A DNA stretch of 64,000 nt. Origin: Enterobacterales bacterium. Lineage in GTDB: Bacteria > Pseudomonadota > Gammaproteobacteria > Enterobacterales > Kangiellaceae. Under the pieces are notes generated by a model. The model did no database searches, was not told the DNA's origin, and saw only the letters and a program-made list of their open reading frames with translations. The stretch covers positions 1 through 64,000 of the forward strand of contig JAUZSK010000052.1 in NCBI GenBank assembly GCA_030949565.1, given 5' to 3'. The translations under genes were made by a program, and so were the position numbers. Below are positions 18,134 through 31,832 of the stretch, in pieces (position 1 is the first letter of the stretch; every line of letters begins with the position of its first letter).

Positions 18134-19024
18134 TCAGTCGGTAGGCAATTCTGTAATTTTGAGATAAAACCATTTGGCTGAGCGATTTCCCTTACCTGTG
18201 GTATAGAGATTGTTTTTAACGGAGTCGCTATCAACTAGCGTTTGACTACCTGGTTTTTCCAGTTTTCTTGGAATGATTTGTTTCGCTTGTGGATTCACGG
18301 CTGTTGCATAGGGGAGAGAGTTGGATGCAGCGAACAAGGTCCATTGATTTTTTTTGACTAATAGCTCTGTGGAAGCCAAAAGCTTTATCCGTGCCTCTGG
18401 TTGCTTTGATTTTGCTGTTTGAGCGGTGGCTGAAATTTGCACTAAAACTTGATTGCCTTTAGTTTGGTGGATGATAATTTCAAAACCGTTTTGCAAGTTG
18501 GCTTTTTTAGCGGTCGGAAAATAAAAGCCTTGATACAAGATGACTGAAGATATTGGGTAACTAACCAATTGCTTAACTATTAAAGGGATGTTGTCGAGAG
18601 CTGAGGCTTGGAAATAAATGTTTTCATCCCCTTTGGCAGCAATGCGATAGTTTTTGTTGTGCGACATTTGCTGCTCTAATTGACTTGGCAGTGGCGTTGG
18701 TCGCCCTTGTGTGTTTGACGGATGGTTGATTGCTTTATCCTGTAGTTTTATTTCGACAAGATAAGATTTTCGAGGTTGGTCTAGGTCTTTAAGAATATTA
18801 AGAACCTTAATATTATCCGATAAGCTGGAATTAACGATTAATTGATATTCATTAGCGCTTAACTTAGCATTTTTATCTAGCTGCGCCTGAATGGAAGGCA
18901 GTAATTTTTCGGCTTTTTGATAGTGCAAGTGATGCACAAATATTTTTGCCATTAATGGAGAACTAAACACTATACTAGCAACCAGCGCGCATAGTTTTAG
19001 CCGTCGGTTGGAGAAAATAATCAT
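18134..19024 (-). CDS. exported protein with a secretin-N-like domain
   Basis: The 296-residue product has a signal peptide (residues 1-26, ending SSPLMA). Residues 28-90 (HYQKAEKLLPSIQ, then LSANEYQLIVNSS, then ILKDLDQPRKSYLVEI) have the layout of the secretin N1/NolW fold, found in GspD/PilQ-type secretins. There is no secretin pore domain. The rest (about 100-296) is beta-rich and unrecognised. It may be a periplasmic accessory protein. Its start codon abuts the end of the DUF7931 gene, suggesting one transcript. Confidence 0.55.
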   Translation of the reverse strand: MIIFSNRRLKLCALVASIVFSSPLMAKIFVHHLHYQKAEKLLPSIQAQLDKNAKLSANEYQLIVNSSLSDNIKVLNILKDLDQPRKSYLVEIKLQDKAINHPSNTQGRPTPLPSQLEQQMSHNKNYRIAAKGDENIYFQASALDNIPLIVKQLVSYPISSVILYQGFYFPTAKKANLQNGFEIIIHQTKGNQVLVQISATAQTAKSKQPEARIKLLASTELLVKKNQWTLFAASNSLPYATAVNPQAKQIIPRKLEKPGSQTLVDSDSVKNNLYTTGKGNRSAKWFYLKITELPTD

Positions 19025-19554
19025 TAGAGATACAAGGCTCGTAGAAAACTTGCCGGACTAGACTCTTGCCAAATTTTATCAAAATAGCGAGATTTTTCTT
19101 TGACCAAAAAATCTGGCATTTGTCGTCTTTCAGCATGGTAATCCTGATGGTTTTGGCGATATAAAATGTGCTTACTATCGACTAAATAGAAGGCAAAAGC
19201 CTCCTCAAAATAATCTCTGGGGATCAGCTTTATACCGATGCTGCTAGTAAATCTCTGTGCTAACGAGACTAATCGGTGGTCAATACCTGATAAAGATTCT
19301 TCTGTTTGTATTAGTATCTCAATACGGGAATAACGACTTCTTTTCACTAGATCAATAACTGATTGCTCAATATTACGCTGGTTTAGGATCCGTGGATCGC
19401 AGTCCCGGGTATAGATTTGAATAGTCTTGTGGGCGTTAGCAAACAGTTGTTGACTGGCCTGTTGTAGCGCTTGGTATCCACTAATTAGCTGGCTGGACTC
19501 CTGGTCTGTTGACAGGCTTGAGGTTTTTTGATCAGAGGTATTAGAAAAACTCAT
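19024..19554 (-). CDS. DUF7931 / phospholipase-D-like small protein
   Basis: About 176 residues. The core ANAHKTIQIYTRDCDPRILN begins a half phospholipase-D-like fold that often sits next to, or is fused with, a GNAT acetyltransferase in gammaproteobacteria, as here. No full HKD catalytic motif is visible, so it is probably non-catalytic. I chose ATG 19554, behind AGAGAG, over a TTG 18 bp upstream. Function unknown. Confidence 0.55.
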   Translation of the reverse strand: MSFSNTSDQKTSSLSTDQESSQLISGYQALQQASQQLFANAHKTIQIYTRDCDPRILNQRNIEQSVIDLVKRSRYSRIEILIQTEESLSGIDHRLVSLAQRFTSSIGIKLIPRDYFEEAFAFYLVDSKHILYRQNHQDYHAERRQMPDFLVKEKSRYFDKIWQESSPASFLRALYL

Positions 19555-19636
19555 GGCATGCTCTCTATTCAATCGTTGCCTAGACTGATGATTAACTTAA
19601 ATGATCATTTAGGCTGTCTGTACAGAAAGAATAAAT

Positions 19637-20083
19637 CTATGCGAGCTTCAATGCAAGTTTTTGATGGGGTACGCCTTGACGCATAAAGACCGGTCCTGCG
19701 CTACAAAATTGATGATTTTGATAAAATTGTTGATTTTCTAGGTCTGCATTAATTGAGACTTTGGTTAATTCTTGTTGTTTAGCGATATCAACCAAGCGGT
19801 TAAGTATTTGAGAACCAATACCTAAACCACGATAGGGTAGCAATACTGCAATACGTCCGATACTACCTTTGTCAGTTATACGTCCACAGGCAATGACTTG
19901 ATCAAACTCATTAGTGGCAATGATATGAGTTGAATCGCCGTCTTTTAAATCGCAAAGCACTTGATCGTCAAAATGCTGTTCTAGCATAAAAACCTTATGC
20001 CTAACATTTAAAATATCATCTAATGACTCTTGCCAAAGAGTTTGTTTAAATGATAATTGTTGTTTTTTAGTCTGGCTTTTCAT
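19637..20083 (-). CDS. GNAT family N-acetyltransferase
   Basis: The 148-residue single-domain protein contains the acetyl-CoA pyrophosphate loop in RIAVLLPYRGLGIGSQIL, preceded by a strand ending IACGRITDKG, and the closing FYQNHQFCSAGPVF of the GNAT fold. It resembles the ElaA-type group. The substrate cannot be told. It precedes the DUF7931 gene on the same strand by about 80 bp, a pairing I have seen in other gammaproteobacteria. Confidence 0.8.
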   Translation of the reverse strand: MKSQTKKQQLSFKQTLWQESLDDILNVRHKVFMLEQHFDDQVLCDLKDGDSTHIIATNEFDQVIACGRITDKGSIGRIAVLLPYRGLGIGSQILNRLVDIAKQQELTKVSINADLENQQFYQNHQFCSAGPVFMRQGVPHQKLALKLA

Positions 20084-20256
20084 GGTTAGTTGTTCGGGCG
20101 TTAGTTAATGTTGACCGCTTCCTTTATTACCATCCTAGCCAAAACTGGTGAAAAATCAACCAGTTTTAGTTAAAAATTAATGCCTTTTATGAAAAAAATG
20201 CTTTAGGTGCCTCATTTATTGACTGTTTGTGCTTTAAAAATAACGATAAAGGAATT

Positions 20257-21630
<1,374 letters not shown>

Positions 21631-21842
21631 TTAAATCAAGCGCTAGGGATTGTTGCTACCTATTTTAACCTATCTTAACCTAGGTTGTAATAGCATTGTT
21701 TTCACATCTAACATAAAAATAGAATAACTAAGCAAGAATGAACTATAGTTAAAGCATAGTCTGTGATAGATTAAAAACATTGAATTTTTAGCTAATTTCT
21801 TTAGTATTAAGCATAATACAATCAAACTATTAGGGCCAAAGA

Positions 21843-23150
21843 ATGAAAAAAATGATTTTTCCTCAAGCTGACCACTTTCAAGTTCCTAAAGCGTTATTTA
21901 TTGGCGCTTGGAAAGTCTGGTTTAAGCGATTTGGTGAACACTCGGAGTGGCGAAAAGGCAAGATGCCAATTGGCCAGAGTGAAGCAAAGCTGTTTGAAAT
22001 TATTGAAAACGGGCAACGCTTTTGTGTCGAAGTGGCGGCGAGACTAATGGTTCCTTGGTCTTATCGCGATACTTGTCAGGTTGACAAAGCCTTCTTTTTG
22101 ATGAATCCAGACGTGATAAGACAGACTCAAATGGACCATGATGGTGAAATAGGCGTTCGTTTAACCGATCAAGCGCTTGACTATTGGGATTCTTTAACCT
22201 TTTTAGAGCAAGATTTATTCACTGCCTATGCAGAAGCAAGAATACAGGCAGATATTGAAACGCCCAGCAATGAACCAGTAATCATTGATGACGCTGGTTT
22301 GGAAATGATTGGTGAGGATATCTATCCGCCATTAGTACCCGATAAAAATTCAACCATCGATGATTATGCTAGAGCCGTGGTTGCATGGATTGATGAAGAT
22401 CCCTTCACCCCAATGTACCAACGTGCTGCAATAGCAGATGCGGTCAGTACCTGGCATGATCGGTTAGAAGCTTTCTTTTGGCCGAAGCCGAGAAACGGGT
22501 TAATGCAAGTATCTCACGCTTCCGACGCGTTAATGTACCGCGCTGAAATCTTAGCAAAAGGAATTGAGGAAGGTATTGAATGGGACGTAGAGGATAAGGA
22601 AATGGCAGTTAAAGCGACTGAAGAAATTTTCTTACAGTCAGGTACACCACAAAGGCAGGTGACTTGGGAAAATATTTACCAAGTCATGAAAGCTGCATTG
22701 TCCTCAGATAAAAAAGCAACCGCTAAAATGAATAGTGGTTGGGCGCTATTGGCTTCCTTTTCGACTCATTGGTTAAATCGAGTTGAAGGGCGTACGCCGA
22801 TGATTTGCTGGAATAGTCGAGTGTCAACAGCCATTTTATCGCGCCTAGATTTTTTGTTGGTTGAAGCTGGGCATGAAAATATACCCACGATGTTTTCTGA
22901 TATAGGAACAATACCGGGACATGGTGGCACTCGGCCTCGTGAAATGAGCCTTGCTTGGAAAGATGGATATCGTAGTTGGACATCTACTATCGCTGCTAGT
23001 GAATTTGTAAATCGTATGGTGCACTGTCTTAATCATGAGAAAAATGCTGATGGCAGCTTAAAATACGCTCAAATGCCGATACCAACCGGCGGTAGAGCGC
23101 CTTGGTCGATGCAGGGTGTTCAGTTGGTGCTTTTCTCTGATGGTTATTAA
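21843..23150 (+). CDS. unknown 435-residue protein, possible OGG-fold C-terminal half
   Basis: No signal peptide or membrane segment. Residues 1-180 are unrecognised. Residues 185-435 contain ATWHDRLEAFFWP-like helices and a conserved-looking stretch RTPMICWNSRVSTAIL, then IGTIPGHGGTRPREMSL, WKDGYRSWTSTIAASEFV and a final WSMQGVQLVLFSDGY. From memory that C-terminal pattern resembles proteins annotated as 8-oxoguanine DNA glycosylase OGG-fold proteins, which are often found near defence genes. Here the neighbours are ordinary (purB, rluE). The gene is monocistronic. I am unsure of the call. Confidence 0.4.
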   Translation: MKKMIFPQADHFQVPKALFIGAWKVWFKRFGEHSEWRKGKMPIGQSEAKLFEIIENGQRFCVEVAARLMVPWSYRDTCQVDKAFFLMNPDVIRQTQMDHDGEIGVRLTDQALDYWDSLTFLEQDLFTAYAEARIQADIETPSNEPVIIDDAGLEMIGEDIYPPLVPDKNSTIDDYARAVVAWIDEDPFTPMYQRAAIADAVSTWHDRLEAFFWPKPRNGLMQVSHASDALMYRAEILAKGIEEGIEWDVEDKEMAVKATEEIFLQSGTPQRQVTWENIYQVMKAALSSDKKATAKMNSGWALLASFSTHWLNRVEGRTPMICWNSRVSTAILSRLDFLLVEAGHENIPTMFSDIGTIPGHGGTRPREMSLAWKDGYRSWTSTIAASEFVNRMVHCLNHEKNADGSLKYAQMPIPTGGRAPWSMQGVQLVLFSDGY

Positions 23151-23160
23151 AGACTAACAA

Positions 23161-23802
23161 TTAATCTATAGGCCATTGAGTATATTCGCCAGGCTGCAGC
23201 TGGTTGAGATGCCAGTCGCCGATGGATACTCTAATAAGGCGTAAGGTTGGAAAGCCGACACTAGCCGTCATGCGTCTGACTTGACGGTTTTTTCCTTCTT
23301 TAATACTGAGTGAAATCCAACAGGTAGGGATGTTTTTTCTTTGTCTGATCGGTGGCTTTCTTGGTCCAATTTTTAAGCTCTGCTTTTCTATATCCAACAA
23401 AGCCGCTTTGGCCGGCCGAGTTTTACCATCCTTTAATATAACGCCCTTTTCTAATTGCTTTAATGCATCAGTGGTAATAATTCCTTCCAATTGCACCCAA
23501 TAGGTTTTTATCATTTTTTGTGTAGGATGGGCTATCTTATGTTGTAGCTGACCATCATTAGTGAGTAATAGAAGACCTTCGGAATCTTTATCCAGTCTGC
23601 CAGCAGGATAGATGGATTTTATCGGAATATAGTTGGCTAGGGTATCATCTTGTGGCTGCCCGCTAAATTGGCATAAAGTATTAAAGGGTTTATTAAATAA
23701 TACTAGTTGGGCATTTTGCATCTTCAGCGGCGAAAGTCGTGATGGCTTATTGCGTCGTTTAAAAGCCGTTGAACGTTGACTGTTTTTTAGTTTTCGATTC
23801 AT
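23161..23802 (-). CDS. rluE: 23S rRNA pseudouridine synthase RluE-like
   Basis: This RsuA/RluB/E/F-family enzyme (213 residues) makes pseudouridine in 23S rRNA. It shows LFNKPFNTLCQFSG, the catalytic aspartate in AGRLDKDSEGLLLLTNDG, and EGKNRQVRRMTASVGFPTLRL. No S4 domain is present, as in E. coli RluE. It lies next to icd in divergent orientation, the same neighbourhood as rluE/icd in enterobacteria, which supports the RluE name over RluB/F. Confidence 0.85.
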   Translation of the reverse strand: MNRKLKNSQRSTAFKRRNKPSRLSPLKMQNAQLVLFNKPFNTLCQFSGQPQDDTLANYIPIKSIYPAGRLDKDSEGLLLLTNDGQLQHKIAHPTQKMIKTYWVQLEGIITTDALKQLEKGVILKDGKTRPAKAALLDIEKQSLKIGPRKPPIRQRKNIPTCWISLSIKEGKNRQVRRMTASVGFPTLRLIRVSIGDWHLNQLQPGEYTQWPID

Positions 23803-26337
<2,535 letters not shown>

Positions 26338-26780
26338 AAATGATTATTGGGACTAATGGTTTAAGTTTTTTAAGCAGTTATTGATTTATTTGACTAAAAA
26401 AGGCAATTACTAATCGCTAATAATTAACGTTATCTAATCAACAATAAGTTTTTGATAAACGGTAAAGAGCGGTGAAATGCTGCAATGCAAAGCTAGTTTG
26501 TTTTGCAAAATGTGGCTCGCTCACAGTATACTGAGGATTTCGTATCAGGGAGCGTAAAGGCTCGCATCAAGAATAAACTAAAAACAGTTAGTTTGGTAAG
26601 TGGATTATTCCTTTATACAGTTAAAATCTGTCGCTGGATAGTCTAAAAAAGTAGTATTTACTAGTGGGTTTTAATATAAATATTGCAGAGTTAATGATAT
26701 GCAGAATACCGCAGACAATATCTCTTTGCGAGTTATTGTCTGGTTGCAAAAGAAAAAAAGGGTAAACCAAATTGCTTGGT
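26338..26780. other. intergenic region between icd and cspD
   Basis: AT-rich DNA without a gene. Apart from the cspD terminator at its right end I see nothing I can support; no strong terminator follows icd. Confidence 0.4.
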
Positions 26781-26784
26781 TTAC
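26762..26784 (-). terminator. cspD terminator overlapping its stop codon
   Basis: GTAAACCAA (26762-26770) and TTGGTTTAC (26776-26784) form a 9-bp stem with a 5-nt loop. On the minus strand it is followed by a T-rich stretch (the A-rich 26750-26760 on the plus strand). The cspD stop codon lies inside the stem. Confidence 0.7.
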
Positions 26785-27005
26785 TCTTCCTCTGATTTCT
26801 TTTCTACAGTGGTAATCTCTTGTGCATGAAGACCTTTAGGGCCTTCACAGGTATCGAAGGCTACTTCTTGACCCGCTTTAAGACTTTTATAACCATCCAT
26901 TTCAATCGTGGAATAGTGTGCAAAAATATCATCACCACCATCGTCAGGACATATAAAACCATAGCCTTTCGCATTATTAAACCACTTAACGGTACCCGTC
27001 GGCAT
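26781..27005 (-). CDS. cspD: cold-shock-like protein CspD
   Basis: The 74-residue OB-fold nucleic-acid-binding protein has the RNA-binding motifs KGYGFICPD (RNP1) and DIFAHYS (RNP2) and an acidic tail. Length equals E. coli CspD (74), and the position next to divergent clpS-clpA is the same as in E. coli, where CspD blocks replication in stationary phase. The neighbourhood and tail favour CspD over CspA-type proteins. Confidence 0.9.
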   Translation of the reverse strand: MPTGTVKWFNNAKGYGFICPDDGGDDIFAHYSTIEMDGYKSLKAGQEVAFDTCEGPKGLHAQEITTVEKKSEEE

Positions 27006-27414
27006 ATACTACTCCTTGAATTCCTTTATTTTTAACAAACAAACGAAAATGCCAGCAATTGGCATATAGACGAGAAAAACAAATTTTAAAATCAGAAATC
27101 ATTTCTGCCTACATCTATAAATCTCATAATTCCCCTTAAAAGTCAAGCGTTTATGACTTGTAGAATTGTTTCAAACAATCTTCTTCTTATAAATAGTTGA
27201 AAAGTTATTGGCAATACCCCATCTAATAGCAGTACAATGATCGATGGGCGGTTTGAATGAAATGTCACTTAAATCATTATATAACATTCGTTTAACTACG
27301 TTTTACCAGCTCGTGAATATCGTTTTTAGCTGAAGTGGATCTTGATAATAATCAATATCGATGATTTAATTATAAAATTAGCACATTTTTAAGGCGAATT
27401 GACTAGAATTAACT
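27006..27414. other. divergent regulatory region between cspD and clpS
   Basis: About 410 bp without a gene. It must contain the cspD promoter and leader (leftward) and the clpS promoter (rightward). AT-rich; I could not fix a convincing -35/-10 pair. Confidence 0.35.
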
Positions 27415-27747
27415 ATGAGTGATCCAAAAGATAATGAGTTAGACATCGCCGCGGTTGTCACTGAAAGGCAGCCAGAAATAAAACGGCCGCCTATGTATCG
27501 GGTTTTACTGCTCAATGACGATTTTACACCAATGGATTTTGTAGTAATGGTGCTAAAGCGCCATTTTCATAAGACTTCAGAACAGGCAACTAAAATCATG
27601 CTAGATGTTCATTATGAAGGCGCGGGGGTTGCGGGAATCTACACCTCAGAGATAGCAGAAACGAAAGTTTCGGTGGTTAATGATTTTGCGAGATCAGAAG
27701 GGCACCCTTTAATGTGTACCCTTGAAAAGGATGACGAGGACGAATAG
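27415..27747 (+). CDS. clpS: ATP-dependent Clp protease adaptor ClpS
   Basis: ClpS binds proteins with N-degron residues (Leu, Phe, Trp, Tyr) and hands them to ClpAP. The 110-residue protein shows the adaptor core: YRVLLLNDDFTPMDFVVMVL, where the Asn-Asp pair contacts the substrate N-terminus, then VHYEGAGVAGIYTSEIAETK. The flexible N-terminal 25 residues needed for ClpA engagement are present. It is followed 170 bp later by clpA. Confidence 0.95.
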   Translation: MSDPKDNELDIAAVVTERQPEIKRPPMYRVLLLNDDFTPMDFVVMVLKRHFHKTSEQATKIMLDVHYEGAGVAGIYTSEIAETKVSVVNDFARSEGHPLMCTLEKDDEDE

Positions 27748-27916
27748 CCTATTTAATCATTGATAAATAGATGTTTATTACTAGAGTCCAGTAATGGTTC
27801 AATTGTACTGCACACAAAAAACGGTGACAAAGAATTTAAGTTGAGATTGTAGAGTATATAGACCCCAGATTGTATTTTAAAACTAGCCGGATCGTAAAAC
27901 AAAAGGTGTTTCAAAG

Positions 27917-30199
27917 ATGTTGAGTAAAGATTTAGAGTTAACCCTTAATTTAGCCTTCACTGATGCCAGAGAAAGGCGTCATGAATACATGACTGTGGAA
28001 CATCTACTGTTAGCGCTTTTAGACAATGCTCTTGGCGTTAGTGTTTTGCGTTCCTGTGGCGCAGATATTGTTAAGCTACAACGACAATTGCGGCATTTTA
28101 TTGATGAAAACTGTCAGATTCTCCCTGATGATGTGGAGTCAATTGAAACTCAACCAACCTTAGGCTTCCAACGAGTATTGCAGCGTGCTGTTTTTCATGT
28201 TCAGTCCTCCGGTAAAAAAGAAGTTAATGGTGCTAATATCTTGGTCGCAATTTTTAGTGAGCAAGAAAGCCAAGCAGTTTACTTTTTACAACAACAAGAT
28301 ATTTCTCGGTTAGATATAGTTAATTATATTTCACATGGGATCTCTAAGGTTTCTGAAGAAATCGAAAACCCCGATCCAACAGAGCGAGAAAACCTAGCGG
28401 GTGGCGCTGAGCCAAAAAAGAAAACGGCTTTGGAGTCCTATGCTAGTAATCTTAATCAGCTTGCCAGCAAAGGTAAGATTGATCCCTTAATCGGTAGAGA
28501 TGATGAATTAGAAAGAACCATACAAATCTTATCGAGACGCCGAAAAAATAATCCGCTATTAGTCGGGTGAAGCTGGAGTAGGCAAAACCGCCATTGCAGA
28601 AGGCCTAGCCAAACGAATCGTTGATAGTGAGGTACCAGAGGTTATATCCAACGCTACCATTTTCTCTCTGGATTTAGGCGCATTGCTGGCAGGAACAAAA
28701 TACCGTGGAGATTTTGAAAAAAGATTGAAAGCGGTGCTTGCTGAGTTAGCGGAAAAAGAAGGATCTGTTTTATTTATTGATGAAATCCATACTATCATTG
28801 GAGCCGGATCTGCTTCTGGTGGAGTGATGGATGCTTCCAATCTTATAAAACCCATGTTAGCCAATGGTGAATTAAAATGTATGGGCTCAACCACTTTTCA
28901 GGAATATCGAGGTATTTTTGAAAAAGACCGTGCTTTAGCTAGACGTTTTCAAAAGGTTGATATAGAGGAGCCAAGTGTTGCTGATACCATTGCCATTTTA
29001 CAAGGTTTAAAACCGCGCTATGAAGAACATCATCAAGTGGAATATTCTTATGCTGCTCTAAGAGCTGCGGCTGATTTGTCTGCTCGGTATGTCAATGACC
29101 GAAACCTTCCTGATAAAGCCATTGACGTGATTGATGAGGCCGGTGCTAGTCGGCAACTGCAAGACCAAGAGGATCGAATTAAAGATATTACGGTTAACGA
29201 CATTGAGGCGATTATTGCTAAAATGGCTAAAATTCCAGCGCAAACGGTCTCTTCATCCGATCGAAAACCCTTAAAGATTTGGAAAGAAATCTTAAACTGG
29301 TCGTTTTTGGACAGGATGAGGTAATAGAAACTTTAGCTAACTCTATTAAACTTTCACGTTCAGGTTTAGGCATCGAAGATAAGCCTGTTGGGGCTTTTTT
29401 ACTTGCTGGCCCTACCGGCGTTGGAAAAACAGAAGTGACTAAGCAGTTGGCCAAAAATCTTGGGATTGAGTTTATTCGTTTCGATATGTCGGAATATATG
29501 GAAAGTCATACTGTTTCACGATTAATCGGTGCGCCTCCTGGCTATGTTGGTTTTGATCAAGGTGGATTATTAACTGAAGCTGTGACCAAACATCCCTACT
29601 CAGTGGTGTTGATGGACGAGATCGAAAAAGCACATACTGATGTGTATAATTTATTACTACAAGTGATGGATCATGGTTCATTAACCGATAACAATGGCCG
29701 CAAAGCTGATTTTAGAAATGTGATATTGGTGTTAACGACTAATGCGGGCGCAGCTGATTTACAAAAGTCGAGTATTGGATTTCAACAACAATCTAAGCAA
29801 ACCGATTATATGAAGGCAATCCAAAATACTTTTACGCCGGAATTCAGAAATCGACTTGATGCAACGCTTTGGTTTAACCCATTGGATAAAGAAATTATCT
29901 GCTCGGTGGTGGACAAATTTATTGCAGAACTACAAGGGCAACTAGATGAAAAGGGAGTATCGCTAGAAGTTTCGCAAACTGCTCGTAATTGGTTAGCCGA
30001 GCAAGGCTATGATGAACAGATGGGCGCCAGACCTATGGCACGAGTGATCCGTGAAAAAATTCGTCAGGAAATAGCGGAAGAGCTATTGTTTGGTCGCCTA
30101 GCCAATGGTGGCCAAGTGAGTGTTGGTTTTAACAAGAAGAAACAACAGTTAAGCTTTGAAATTGCGACTAAAAAAGAAATTGCGGTTAAGCAGTCATAA
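27917..30199 (+). CDS. clpA: ATP-dependent Clp protease ATPase subunit ClpA, two frameshifts
   Basis: ClpA unfolds substrates for ClpP. The N-domain (to about 145) begins [13 protein letters not shown]. The first AAA module has Walker A GEAGVGKT and Walker [10 protein letters not shown]; the second has [20 protein letters not shown] and the ClpP-docking tripeptide in KSSIGFQQQ. The frame breaks at 28565-28567 (GGG where GG restores VGEAGV) and at 29264-29267 (one A too few, restoring KTLKDLE). Restored length is about 760, normal. Both defects are one base in short runs and the rest is well conserved, so sequencing error is likely. Confidence 0.93.
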
Positions 30200-30215
30200 C
30201 AATTGGCTGCTTAAC
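30185..30215 (+). terminator. hairpin at the clpA end
   Basis: GTTAAGCAG (30185-30193) and CTGCTTAAC (30207-30215) make a 9-bp stem with the clpA stop codon in the loop. A weak T-rich stretch follows (ATTTTGTTTTT). It lies between convergent clpA and infA and could serve either. Confidence 0.5.
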
Positions 30216-30229
30216 GGATGATTTTGTTT

Positions 30230-30448
30230 TTACCTTGCGCGGAAAGTGATTCGACCTTTGGATAAATCATAAGGCGTCATTTCAACGGTCACCTTGTCTC
30301 CAGTCAATATACGGATATAATGTTTACGCATTTTTCCAGAAATATGCGCAATAACCACATGCCCATTTTCAAGTTCTACTCTGAACATGGTATTAGGGAG
30401 CGTTTCTTGAACCACACCTTCCATTTCTATACATTCTTCTTTTGCCAT
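30230..30448 (-). CDS. infA: translation initiation factor IF-1
   Basis: The 72-residue OB-fold factor sits in the 30S A site during initiation. The sequence [20 protein letters not shown], then [14 protein letters not shown] and a final [10 protein letters not shown] is the standard IF-1. I chose the ATG at 30448 (MAKEECIEM), which gives the normal length; an upstream in-frame ATG at 30499 would add 17 atypical residues. In many gammaproteobacteria clpA-infA is followed directly by aat and bpt; here a catabolic cassette intervenes. Confidence 0.95.
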   Translation of the reverse strand: MAKEECIEMEGVVQETLPNTMFRVELENGHVVIAHISGKMRKHYIRILTGDKVTVEMTPYDLSKGRITFRAR

Positions 30449-30798
30449 AGCTTGTTTTAAATAACCTGTTTTTAATGCGCCTTTGCTTTTAAAAGGCAAA
30501 TGATTAACTCGTAAAAATCGCCGCTATAATGCCTGATTTTACAAAAATAAGCAAAATATTTCTAATCCTATTGAGGATCGGGGTTGGAGTTTAAAGTTAG
30601 GGAAAGTTACTCTAAACTAGTTGTAGCCCCATAAATATCAAATCATTTTAAAAAAACGGCAATTTTCGTTTCGAAATAACAGACTCATTTCTTTAAGTTC
30701 TCTTATGTGAGTTGCATTATTTAGCCACTGGTAAAAAAACAATCTCATCTGATAAAAGTCCTAAACATCCTATTTTACAGATATCGTTATGAATATAA
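30449..30798. other. intergenic region between infA and the LysR gene
   Basis: About 350 bp of AT-rich DNA; it should hold the infA promoter. This is the left border of the catabolic cassette; I saw no repeat, integrase or att-like sequence. Confidence 0.35.
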
Positions 30799-31695
30799 TC
30801 AACTAGATAATAGGTCTCTTACAACCTTGAGCATTGGATGATGTCGCTGACTATTCCATGTCATAGCTGAAGTGATCACAGCGATATCTTCCACTAAAGG
30901 TTTTACTATGACATTATTTGGGGCCAATTTTGCGACGCCATCTGGAACTAGTGCTACTCCTTGCCCACAACTCACATATGCTATTTGCGAAGTAACGGAT
31001 CGTACTTCATGCAAAATTCGCGGACTAAAACCGTACTTCCTACACGCAGCCACAAGCATATCAAAATAACTAGGACTAACCTGTCGAGATGACATTACCA
31101 TTTGCTCTGGCTCCAGTTCTGCAATAGCAATTTTCGGTTTTTGAGCTAAATGGTGTGTTTTCGGCATTGCGACTGCTAACCTATCCTTAGCTAAACTTAA
31201 GGTCTCAATACCTGATTTAGTCTCACCGTCTAGTCTGACAAAAGCGATATCCAATTCACCGTTTTCAAGAGCTGGAATCGCTTCAACGCTATCTATTTCT
31301 TTAACATAAACAGTCACATCAGGATATTTTTGATTAAGTTTGTCCAATAGAGGAGGGATAGTTTCTAACATTGCTGAAGTGATTGCACCAACTTGAAGTA
31401 CACCTGTTTGTCCTCTAACGATTTCTCTAACCGTTTTATCGAGAGTTTCCATATCGTTAGCAAATTGTTTTACAGCGGGCAGAATTGCCGCTCCAGCGGG
31501 CGTGAGTTTAGTTCCTCTTCGTGATCGCTCAAATAACATGAGTTTAAGAGCGTTTTCTAATATCTTTATTTGTTCAGTTAATGGTGGTTGAGACATGCCT
31601 AATCGAGTTGCAGCTCGACCAAAATGCAGCTCTTCAGCTACCGCTAAAAACATCCATAATTGCTTTATTAAACGAAAATTAATGGTGCTCATCAT
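30799..31695 (-). CDS. LysR-family transcriptional regulator
   Basis: About 298 residues. The N-terminal winged helix-turn-helix is clear (FLAVAEELHFGRAATRLGMS followed by QPPLTEQIK), then a two-lobed co-inducer domain. I set the start at the ATG at 31695, behind AAAGGAG, rather than 54 bp upstream. It is divergent from the AGCS transporter gene, the usual layout for a LysR protein controlling the operon beside it. It is therefore the likely regulator of the cassette, with an amino acid or its oxo-acid as inducer (inference). Confidence 0.85.
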   Translation of the reverse strand: MMSTINFRLIKQLWMFLAVAEELHFGRAATRLGMSQPPLTEQIKILENALKLMLFERSRRGTKLTPAGAAILPAVKQFANDMETLDKTVREIVRGQTGVLQVGAITSAMLETIPPLLDKLNQKYPDVTVYVKEIDSVEAIPALENGELDIAFVRLDGETKSGIETLSLAKDRLAVAMPKTHHLAQKPKIAIAELEPEQMVMSSRQVSPSYFDMLVAACRKYGFSPRILHEVRSVTSQIAYVSCGQGVALVPDGVAKLAPNNVIVKPLVEDIAVITSAMTWNSQRHHPMLKVVRDLLSS

Positions 31696-31832
31696 CTCTG
31701 AATACTCCTTTTGCTCTAATAGACCCTTCTGATAGGTTAATTGTATCACAGTGTTATTTAATAAGGATTATAAGTATCATAATAATACCTTCATACTAGT
31801 CCCTACCAATAGCCATTTTAAACGGCACGCAA

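Noticed and set aside
17928-18173. 81-residue minus-strand frame between the MATE and secretin-N-like genes
   Set aside because: Overlaps both neighbours, low complexity, no ribosome site.
26820-27035. 71-residue plus-strand frame
   Set aside because: Antisense shadow of cspD.
27917-30199. Calling clpA a true pseudogene or three separate genes
   Set aside because: Two single-base indels in short runs fully restore a canonical ClpA, and clpS beside it is intact.
31750-31832. Glycine or other amino-acid riboswitch before the AGCS gene
   Set aside because: Only about 80 bp of AT-rich sequence with no recognisable aptamer core; a LysR-controlled divergent promoter explains it.
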